From assembly GCA_003024175.1 (NCBI GenBank), contig MDYQ01000252.1:1-37195 (forward strand): 37,195 nt of DNA, read 5' to 3'. The notes under the pieces are model-generated. The model searched no databases. It was not told the origin of the DNA and worked only from the letters and a program-made list of their open reading frames with translations. Of the stretch, positions 1 through 9,700 are shown piece after piece (position 1 is the stretch's first letter; every line of letters starts with the position of its first letter). A program made the translations under genes and the position numbers. The DNA comes from Planoprotostelium fungivorum. Taxonomy: Eukaryota; Evosea; Variosea; Cavosteliida; Cavosteliaceae.

Positions 1-1
1 C

Positions 2-1180
2 AAGTGGTGGTTAGAATCAGACAAGGAAGACGACTGTGAGCAGAGACGATTTCACGCGCAGGCTCTGATGCGTTTCAGCCGTGAAGTGGACTTCATTGGA
101 ACACAACGGTGTCTTGTTCCCTCCCGCCTACGAGCCACACGGAGTGCAGTTGATGTACGATGGAAGACCGGTGAAATTACCCGCGGAAGCTGAAGAAATG
201 GCCACTTACTTCTCTCAATACCTCGAAACCGATCACATGAAGGTGATGAACAGATCTCATCGTCATGACGTCACGTGACTGATGAGGGTAGAAACCTCAA
301 TTCAAGAAAAACTTTTTCAAAGCGTTCAAGGACATTTTATCTGAGAAGGACAAGAACAACAAGATCACAAAATTCGACCTCTGCGATTTCTCTCTCATTC
401 AGAAGCATCTGAAGGACAAGAAGGAAGAGAGGAAGAACAGGTGTCACCCATTCCTATCTTTCTCCTTCTCACCCCTCCAGAACAAAAGAAGAGAAGGACA
501 AGGAGAAATTAGAGAAGGAGATGATCACAAAGAAATACGGCTGGGCCATCGTGGACGGCCACAAGCAGAAGGTACCGCCTCGTTGTAGATGAAACTCACC
601 CCCTCAGGTGGGCAACTACCTCGTCGAGCCCCCCGGTCTATTTTTAGGTCGCGGAGACCACCCGAAGGCCGGCATCCCCAAGGTGACGTCATCTGACGTC
701 ATCACCCCCTCACCCTCCCCCAGCGTCGTCTCATGCCCGAAGATGTCACCCTCAACCTCTCTGAAGGCGCCAAAGTGCCCGAATGTCCCGTCGCAGGCCA
801 CGAGTGGGGTGGCATTGTCCACAACAACAATGTCGGCTGGTTGGCCACTTGGAAAGATTCGATCAAGCCAGAAGCCATCAAGTACGTCTGGCTCGGTGCG
901 AATTCCCGCGTCAAAGGAAAATCCGACATCAAGAAATTTTCCACCGCGCAGAATCTGAAGGTGAGGGAGAGGTGAGGGATGGGACTGAAGAAGGTAGAAA
1001 CACATCAAGGAGATTCGCGAGACGTACACGAAGGAGATGAAGGACGAAGACGACAAGATCAAGCAGAGGGCGACGGCCCTCTGGATCATTGACCACCTGG
1101 CACTTCGAGCGGGAAACGAAAAAGATGATGAGTCGGCCGACACCGTGGGTTGTTGTTCTCTCAGAGTGGAACACATCAAG
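2..1180 (+). CDS. TOP1: DNA topoisomerase I (type IB), partial and 3'-truncated
   Basis: Nuclear topoisomerase IB relaxes supercoils through a 3'-phosphotyrosine intermediate. The window opens inside the conserved core (KWW motif). Exons read 2–35, 79–242, 292–440, 481–571, 608–682, 724–960 and 998–1180, joined by 36–50-nt GT–AG introns. Recognisable core segments are [14 protein letters not shown], the [14 protein letters not shown] stretch, [37 protein letters not shown], the KYVWLG region, and LALRAGNEK, which carries the first catalytic Arg, followed by [14 protein letters not shown]. Homology ends there. The second half of the core, the linker and the C-terminal domain with the catalytic Tyr are absent before the next gene. 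The copy is therefore either a truncated pseudogene, interrupted by the element just downstream, or an assembly break. The 5' part lies outside the window. Family assignment is very secure; functional status is doubtful. Confidence 0.9.
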
Positions 1181-1294
1181 TGGCTGAAGTCGTATTCTGA
1201 GTTGCTTATGTGCTGTGACCGTTTGTTCGAGGCATCGTGCTGTGCTCTGTGTGTCTGCCGTAATATGATAATCTCTCCTGAATTCCTTCTCCTC

Positions 1295-1580
1295 AAAGGT
1301 TCGTCTTATAAAATCTCGCGAAATGAGCGAGAACAGCAACTCACTTGCCAGAATGAAGACCTCAACGTCAGCCGATAAAAACCGTTTCTCAGTATGCCCC
1401 GGGAAAGGCCTGAGATTTCTAAGATCAGGGGGGCATAATTTCATGTCTAGCGAGTTCGTAACCTTCCAAGCGGCAGTTCGTTTCTGAGCTGTTTCTCCAA
1501 CGTGTTTGGTATCTACTTTCGCGCCACTTCCTGCGGTCGCTTTCGTCGCGCAATGGGCGAGATTTATAAGACGAACCTTT
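1295..1580. mobile_element. MITE-like element with terminal inverted repeats
   Basis: The left end 1295–1319 begins AAAGGTTCGTCTTATAAA. The right end 1557–1580 is its reverse complement apart from one extra A in the left copy, giving arms of about 24 bp with patchy similarity further in (both arms continue into a GCGA-containing stretch). The 286-bp interior has no convincing coding capacity and contains a separate stem-loop. This architecture fits a non-autonomous DNA transposon (MITE). I do not see a clear target-site duplication, so an old insertion or another origin is possible. It lies about 115 bp beyond the last recognisable topoisomerase I codon. Confidence 0.55.
1393..1437. repeat. 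Stem-loop inside the MITE-like element
   Basis: TATGCCCC at 1393–1400 is the reverse complement of GGGGCATA at 1430–1437. An inner pair, CCTGA and TCAGG, flanks a short loop. Together they form a compact GC-rich hairpin near the middle of the element. Whether it matters for transcription, termination or transposition cannot be told from sequence. Confidence 0.5.
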
Positions 1581-1658
1581 TGTCTGAGATGGAGACCCTC
1601 GTGGACTGTATCGCGCATCATCATGTGAAAACCGAAGCGGGGATGATGTGATGAGATT

Positions 1659-4600
1659 TTATTGGGGAGGTGTCCTCCTCCAGAGAAAGCAAATGTCATC
1701 TGACGATAGCCTGCATTTCTTCTGCAACCTGAATTCCAATCAGCCTCTGCGGTTGTGATAGTGATTCTCACCCCGGTGGAAGGTCCAAAGATACCGTGTT
1801 CGTCGTTCTCTTGCTGCTTCTGCATCCACTTCTTCGTCGCTCTCCTCCTGATCGGCCTCTTGATCATCTTGTACGCCTACTTCGATCAATCTACATCGTT
1901 GTAGACCATTATTCACCTCGGAAACGATCATGAAGAGTAAGGTCATGGCCATGGCCACCAGCCAACCCCTGTAATCAGGTCTCCTGTGTTGGAACACGTG
2001 GATCTCGAAGGGGGGTGTGTAGAACGTGAAGAAGAGAGAACCAATTCCCCACAGGATGGCCAAGTGCAACCACCACGAAGTGAGGAAGCCCTTCCTCCAG
2101 AAGTTTCCCCTCAGATCACGACAGTTGTAAGCGTGGAGCATCAGCATGAGAGTCAACGCAGTGAAGCATGTCGCCTGGCAGCGAGGGAGCTGAATGACGG
2201 TCATTCTACGTGAATGAATTCGAAAGCATCACCTCTTCGTTGAAAGCGAAGGCGGCGATAACGAAGGTGGCGATGGATAGACCACCGATGAGAGATCCAT
2301 ACAGAAACACGTCCAGAATGGTCTCCACATTGAAGAACGTCTCGTCAGCTCTCCTCTTTCTCCTGTCCATGAACCAAGGCTTCGCCGGGGTGATACCCAA
2401 AACAAAGGCCGGAGGGCTGGATCGTGTGAGACACAAGGAAATCGTCGAGTCGAACTCACGCAGAGGTGATGAGATTGATCCACAAGATTTCCATCGGGGT
2501 GAGAGGTGGTTGCAGGCTGAACGCGACCCCCAACACGAGGATGATGGCCTCTGCGAGGTTTCCACACAACAAGTGGATGACTGACCTCCTGATGTTCTCG
2601 AAGATCTTCCTTCCCTCACGAATGGCTGACACCACAGTGGTGAAATTATCGTCTGTCCTCTCGTCAGCGATTTCAAAATAACGGATCAAGTTCATACCCA
2701 TCAAGACGATGTCTGCAGCTTCCTTCGTCACTTCACTTCCGTTCTTGCCCATGGCCACTCCAACGTCCGATAGTTTGATGGCTGGTGAGTCGTTTACACC
2801 ATCTCCCAACATGGCCACAGTGTGTCCCCTCCTCTGCAGCTCGGTGACCATCCTGACCTTCGATTCGGGCGAACATCTCGCGATGACCAATGGAATGCTC
2901 TTCAGTTCGTGTAGTTCTTCGTCACTGAGCTCGTCAAAGTGTGTGGCCGTCATGACCAATCGATCGGTGGCCTCTTCGGACAAGTGTGAAGGTAAGATTC
3001 CGATCTGCTTGGCGATGGCTCTTGCCGTGAAGTGATGATCGCCGGTGACCATGTGAACCTGATGGACTGTCAGTCGATACTGAAACGATACGAAGCGAGA
3101 TGAATCACTCAACCAACACGCCGGCTTGGTGGCAGGTGGCGATCGCTTGTGCGACACCTTCTCTCGGTGGATCGCGGATGCCGACGAGTCCGATGAGAGT
3201 ACAGTCCTTCTCTTGTTCTCTCCTGTGGGTGTCGATGGGAGCATCATTGCGGAAGGCTAGGGCCAAGACGCGAAGACCTTGATCTGCCATGGACTTGTTC
3301 AGGCGATCGACCTGTCAGCGGTGAGTGGAACGTTAGACGTTTGAAACTCACTCTCTCGTGGGCCATGTCGTCGAAGGCTGCCGTGTCGGACAATTCTCTT
3401 CCCTCTACGAATCGCGTGCACAGAGCTGTACGATGTAAATTGGATGAAATTTCGATGAAATTTCCTCACCCATGACTCGATCTGGAGCTCCCTTCAGGAA
3501 CATCAGAGGGCCTTCCGTAGTGTTGTAGACGGTGGACATCATCTTGATGGAAGAATCGAATGGGTTCTCTCTCAATAGAGTGTAATCCGTCATTCCTTCC
3601 TTTGTGATCTTCGCTTTCATTCCCAACACCACCAGAGCGGCCTGTCATCGATTTTAGATGACGTGGAATGACGTCATCACGTACCTCTGTGGGTGATCCG
3701 GTGGATTCGTATTCTTTCTCATTTCCTTCTTCGTCTCCTTCTTCACTGACCACGGCTGTCACCGCTGCGGCGTTGCACAGAGAAGAGGCCACGATCAGTC
3801 TCTCGAGGACTGTATCTTCCTTCACATCGATGACCTTCTCTTCCTTATCTTTGATGTTTCCCTCGGGTCTTAATCCCTGACCTTCCACCGTGTATTCCCT
3901 TCCGTTCAACAGACTGTATTTCATCAGAACATCGAATCGTGATAGAATTATGATGTCGGTCGATATGTGTACGTACCATATGTGAGTGACCATCATCTTT
4001 CCTTGCGTCAAAGTTCCTGTCTTATCCGAACACACGTGCATGACATTTCCAACTGTCTCTACGGCTTGTAATTTCCTGACGAGAGCCTTCTGTTTGGCCA
4101 TCGATTTGATACCCTGATCACAATTGAGTTGAACGATCATGAAGAATAGGGTAGAACGTACCACGGTGAGGATTAGAGTGACGACGACGATGAGTGATTG
4201 CGGAATAACGGCAACTGCGGTGGCCACTGCAACTCTAAGGCCGTCGGGATAGACAGAGAAAGTTCCCCAGCCCCAGCCGGTCAAGAGAACGACTCCGATG
4301 CAGAAGACGGCGACGCCACACAAGAAGATGCCCAACTTGTCCATTCTCTGCGCAGGTTAAATCAAATTGATGATGGACGATGATGAGATGATTACCTTTT
4401 GAAGGGGTGTCTGACCTTTCTCTGATTTCATGAGGGTCTTGGCTATCTTTCCGATCTCGGTGGCGTTTCCGGTGCGGACTACGAGGCCTCGACCCTTTCC
4501 CTTGCTGACACCTGTGCTCATGTACAGCATGTTCTTCCTGTCTCCCAGTGGAATCTGTCCGCGTCAGTCGTTGATGCCATCACGGTCGCCCACGTTATCT

Positions 4601-5311
4601 CCTCCGTCGAGTGGCTCCGTCATCTTGACTACCGGTTCACTCTCACCGGTTAGAAGGGCCTCGTCTACCTCTAAGTCGTTGACCTGAGAGACATCAGACG
4701 TGACAATGAGACGGTGAGTCACCTCTACGACCCGAAGATCGGCGGGCACTGTCTTTCCGGATTCCAATAACACGATATCTCCCAACACGAGAGCGGTTGA
4801 ATCGATCTCTTGGGTCTCTCCATCGCGGAGGACAGTGCATCGGGGGGTAGTCATGTTTCGAAGAGAGGCCATCGCTTTCTCTGATCCCCATTCCTGAATG
4901 ATTATCAGCCAGAATACTTCTCTTCCCTCACCTGTTGAAATCCGAGTAGGGAGTTGAAGAGTATGACAAAGATGATGACTCCGGCATCGATGTAGCTGAC
5001 AACAACGAAGGACAGAGCCATGGCGACTAACAGAACGAGGTTGAGAAAGTTGAACGTGTTCGTGAAGAGTATGCGGTACCAAGTCTTGCCTCCAGCGGTG
5101 TCGAATTGGTTGGGACCATTATCTCTCAACCTCTGCTCGGCCACTTGGGAAGATAGACCAGTCTCTAAGTTCGTGGACACCTCCTCCACCACCTGCCTCA
5201 AACGTCAGGAAGGCTGATTGATGAACACGATGTCGATTGCTCAACTAAAACGAGTGGTTTCTGGTGGGCCTGATATTCCTCTTTCTTGCTTGTCTTCTTC
5301 TCTCTCGGCAT
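1659..5311 (-). CDS. P-type cation ATPase, ENA-like (type IID) Na+/K+ efflux pump
   Basis: A multi-exon P2-type ATPase that would export Na+ or K+ across a membrane at the cost of ATP. In order it shows: an N-terminal cation-ATPase domain (TNLETGLSS, RLRDNGPNQF); early membrane helices; the actuator motif LLTGESEPV; the M4 motif AVIPQSLIVVVTLILTVG; the phosphorylation site CSDKTGTLTQGKM (DKTGT at 4012–4026); the nucleotide-binding motif KGAPDRVM; MVTGDHHFTARAIAKQIGI; the hinge MLGDGVNDSPAIKLSDVGVA; and C-terminal helices with ITSSPPAFVLGI. IPxSLxVVxT in M4 and LTQGKM after DKTGT resemble fungal ENA pumps more than SERCA or PMR1. About a dozen introns include a 39-nt one with an in-frame TGA (about 4566–4604). 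The start is inferred as ATG at 5311 with a first intron of about 53 nt (GTTGAG donor). The stop TAA at 1659–1661 overlaps an AATAAA poly(A) signal. Substrate is inferred from the family only; the start is uncertain. Confidence 0.85.
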
Positions 5312-5880
5312 CTTGCTTCTTTCTCTTCGGTCGAATGATGAGCGGTGCACACCAGAAGCCGTGTGACACGAACGGATAATAACAATTCCCCGTCAGAAAT
5401 TCTCCGACGTCTCTTCTCAAAAAATTCCACAGAGAGGTCTCAGCCGTTACTCACAAGATGCCAAGGCTCGCGATGAGAAGTCGTTCGATTTCAAGGAATT
5501 ACATTCTTATCCAGATTGGGCATTGTCGGGGGGAGAGTGAGACAGAGAAGTTGTTTTGGGACGTCAAGGATTTTGACTCACCGTCTCACGTGATGTGAAG
5601 AGGTGAAGAAGACACCTCCGGTTCTATTTCTGATTTCATTGAAGTGGATAGATCATCCTAACAGATAGGTTATCATCTTGTTCCTTCTTGGATGACCATC
5701 AGACCACACGACAGACAACCCTTCTCTTTATCGATCTTCCTCAGCTTTTGAGCTTAGACAACATCGTTGAGAAGATGTTACCACCCCCTCCACTCTTTGG
5801 ATGTGATTTTGGATCCGTTTGACACGCTCCATCTGATGATGTTGGTCTGATATTGCGTCAGATGTGTAAAGCGAAGAGTC
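5312..5880. other. Intergenic stretch with no recognised gene
   Basis: This should hold the upstream region of the ENA-like ATPase and the 3' flank of the Rab-like gene, both on the minus strand. Short open frames exist but none shows family motifs, splice-joined conservation or an RNA gene fold that I recognise. Confidence 0.4.
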
Positions 5881-6632
5881 TCACTTGTCTCCTCTCCTAT
5901 AGATACGATTCACGACATCTTCAAACGCTCTCTGTACGTTCTCTCCCGTCGCCGCGCTGACCTCCCAATAGATGAGGCCCAACTCTTCTGCAATGGCCTT
6001 CCCCTCTTCTGAGCTGACGACTCTCTCTGCCTTCTTGTCGATCTTGTTGGCGAAGAGGAAGCGTGGTGCTTGTTCGGAGATGTATCTGTGCGAGATCAGG
6101 TCGAGATGAAGGAGTTGAGACGGGGGCACCTGTCCAATTCTCTGTGATAACCTCTGACGCTTGAGAGGGATTCTGGGGAGGTCACATCGTAGACCACGAC
6201 GGTTGCCTTGGGAAGTTGTCGGTGTGGGTTGTATGGAGCGACACTTCGATCTCTTGTTATTTCTAGCTTGTACATCTTTTGATAATGTGAGATGATGTTG
6301 CATTGGGAGACGATCCGTCACCATTTCTCCTGACTTGACGTTCTTCGTCTTTGAGAACGTCCGTGGCTGCTTTTCTTCATTGAAAGTATCATCCTAATTC
6401 ATCAGACGATATCAATTGTGCGAGACTCACAACAAATCGCACCATCAGGCTCGTGATCCCCGAATCCGAGTTTCCCATCAATTGAACTGCCACCTCGTCG
6501 TCACTTGTTCTGTTGAGTGCTATGAAACAGAGATCAAATGACTCACTGTTCGAACGTGATTCCGCCGACGATTCTCGGCATGATGCCTGTCTGGGACATG
6601 CGTAAACTGTAGTGCCAATCTACAACGGTCAT
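5881..6632 (-). CDS. Degenerate Rab/Ras-like small GTPase
   Basis: A small-GTPase-fold protein in about five exons. The retained half is clear: VVVYDVTSPESL (β4), NKIDKKAE (G4, guanine-specificity NKxD), and WEVSAATGEN (G5-like SAx) followed by the last helix. The first half is decayed. The P-loop reads GNSDSGITSLMVRF, where Rab proteins have GxxxxGK[S/T]; the Mg/phosphate-binding Lys is Ile. The switch II DTAGQE motif (G3) is missing, because the sequence goes from YKLEI straight to TRDRSVAPYN. There is no C-terminal prenylation Cys (it ends YRRGDK). Nucleotide hydrolysis and lipid anchoring are therefore unlikely in the usual form. It may be a pseudo-GTPase or a decaying gene; spliced reading frames are otherwise intact. 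Start is uncertain between ATG 6632 and ATG 6599. Confidence 0.72.
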
Positions 6633-6722
6633 GATACAATATCCAATGTACGCACTTTTTACGTATCTCACTACAGACATTATCCACAGAATAAAGAGCA
6701 GTGATTTTGTTTCGTTTGGATT

Positions 6723-9700
6723 TTATACAAACACTTTCGATCCTGCGTAATAATCTTGTTTGTCCTCGATCTCATCGTGACCCATCACGGATTCACTGCG
6801 CACATTTCTTCTCAACCTAGACACGATGTCTCTGAATTTCGGTCGATCATTCATCTCTTCCTCCGCACAATCTTGAATGAGAGCCTTCACGCTCGTGTCC
6901 CACTCTCGCTCCACCATCGGTTTGTCGATCTGACGTCACGTCAGGTATCTCAGATCTCCATCTTCTCTACCTGATTGTGCTCTCTACCCCCGTTGGCCAT
7001 GAAGAAGAGTAAAAGACCGAAACTCCAAACGTCCGATTGAAGGTACTGCGTGCCGTATCGTCTCACCTCAGGTGCCTGCGATGACTCAGATGACGTCTTC
7101 GATGTATCTCCTCACCGTGTGGAATCCCAGCGGGGCCTCGTAGGTGGTTTTATCTTCAACGCTCTCGCTGAATCCGGTCAATTTGACCGTTACAGATCCT
7201 TCCGTTACTCTCAATAGAACCTGAATTGAATTCAGATTTGGATCTTCAATGTCAATCTCTCACGTGTTGTGGTGTGATTTGGGTGTGTACGATGTTCTGT
7301 TCGGTTACATAAGACATGGCCCTGGCAATATCCACTCCTCTGTGACATCGTCAAAATCGAAATAAAACGAGAAGATGGAATCGTTCTAGGATGAAGCCTC
7401 ACATGGTGTACAATAGAGGGGAGATCGAATGTGACCGAGAATAAGTCGATAAGCTTCCGTCTTCCATCCATTCTAGCATCATCCATTTTTCTAACTCTCT
7501 TCAGTATCTTCTTCTCCATCTCGACTCACCATCTAAACTCTGACCTAAGAACATGATGATGTTGGGATGATGAAGTGACTGCATGTGTTCAATATCATAC
7601 GTTCGTGATCTCCTCACCTTCAAACGAGCGGCCTCCTGAGCTTGTTTCCTGATCCATCTTTCATCTCTCTTCTTTACGACGACGGTTGTCGTCGCGTTAT
7701 TGATCGCCTTCCACACTTGTGATCGATCTCCCGCGGATAATCTCTCTACGTATTGAATATCCCCCACCGTGTCTCTCGCACCGCCCACTAGATTCGTTAC
7801 CTGTTAAGCGTGAGCTGATATCATCTGTCGTGTCCTGACTCTTGTCACCTTTCTCCTTCGAATAACTTTGAACAAGATGAGAGCTGCGACGATGATGATG
7901 AGACCTCCCACGACGGCAGCGATGATGATGATGACGAAGAGAGGAATCGGTGGGCCTCCTTCTTTCACTTCTGGAAGCAGAGAAGTCGGTGGATTCTGCC
8001 TGGGAAATGCGCCGATGGAGAAGTTTGTGAGGTGATCACATTGACAGATGTATACGAGTTTTTGAATGAAGAGACTGCATCCATCTCGACCCCACACTCG
8101 TTCGGTTTCGTTCCAATACTGACATACGGCATCTGTACATCCATCGGATCGAAAATCCTCTCGATGAACGCACCGTGATCGCTTGGAATGGATAGATTGT
8201 ACCCCATGCTAATGTTGATCTTCTCTTGGCTCCTGACGATGAGAATCTCGTTGGCATTTCGATCGTATATCTCCACGCCAACTACGGGACTATATCTACA
8301 CCACGGTCAACCTATGCGTAACGAGATCGATGCATCACATGATGTCATTCTGAATCGAATAAAACGGATTGATGTCGATGGTGGATAGAGATACGGCTAC
8401 TGTGGAACACGTCAGCTCTACGTGGATCTAAACTGCACTCACCACGTTGGTTATTGCCGATGATGGATGTGGGAATGTCGGCTGAAATAAAACTCCCGTT
8501 TGTACTGCTGATCGACGCTTCGCTTTGACTCGTATTGAAGGAACGGATGAACAGTGTCACGCCATTCTCTTCGTAAGAGAAGGAGGAAGTGTTACGTAGC
8601 AGAGCGGCAGACACAGCAGCTAGCCCCCTCACCAACTGAACACGCGTTATGACGAATGATCCATCATCTTACCTCAGTCGGGCTTTCTCTCGATGCATTC
8701 AATAGTGTCTGCTCCATCATCAGCACATCACGATCGTCATCACGAACATCATCTCACCCTCGCTCCCGCTGCAGACAATCTCGTCTGGTTATCGTACAGC
8801 ATGTTGATCTCGTCCTTGTTCGTGCACGGTAAATACGTCAAGATACAATCGCCCGTGTTCACCAATAGAGGATAACACGGAAACGCATTCCCTGTCATAT
8901 TGCACGAATTGTTCTGAACCATCGTGAACCCCTGTGTGATAACTGCATCGAATTGGTTTCCGTCAACGTAGAGACCGGTCAGCTGCAGGCCGGTGACGTT
9001 CAAGGTTCCCGTCAAGTTTAATCCAGAGAAAGAAACGGCACTCAACTGAGTCATGAGAGACAAGTTGGGGGCCGAGCCGTTCAGAGCGTTGTGAGCCATG
9101 TCCAGTTGATTCAACTGCGTGAGACGAGTGAACGAAAGAGGAAACGAGCCGGTGAGACGGTTGTAACCCAGATCGAGATAAGTGAGATGAGTGAGGTTAC
9201 CGATGGATGGGGGGATGATGCCGGCGATGTTGTTCCTTCGAATGAGTCAGATGAGATGTAGGGTGGAGACTCACTTCCAGAAACTGAGATAGGTAAGTCC
9301 AGATAGAGAGCCGATCTCCAGCGGTATGGAGCCCGTGAGCTGGTTGTTGCCTGCAATGTCTTCAATCATCGCACATGGATGTGGAGAGTGATGGAAGACA
9401 AAACTCACCTAGATTCAGATAGGACAGACTGCTCAAAGAAGTTGGGAGACGAGTGAATGAAGGAGGAAACGAGCCGGTGAGATAGTTGTAACTCAAATCG
9501 AGATAAGTGAGATGAGTGAGGTTGCCGATGGATGGGGGGATGATGCCGGTGATGTTGTTCCTTCGAATGAGTCAGATGAGATGTAGGAGGACGACTCACG
9601 TCCAGAAACTGAGGAAGGTAAGACCAGATAGAGAGCCGATCTCCAACGGTATGGAGCCCGTGAGCTGGTTGTGACCTGCGATGTCTTCAATCAACATGTT

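Noticed and set aside
929-1867. 312-codon open frame on the minus strand across the topo I end and ATPase 3' end
   Set aside because: It overlaps well-conserved topo I coding sequence and runs through the MITE-like element. Its only real part is the C-terminal exon of the ATPase.
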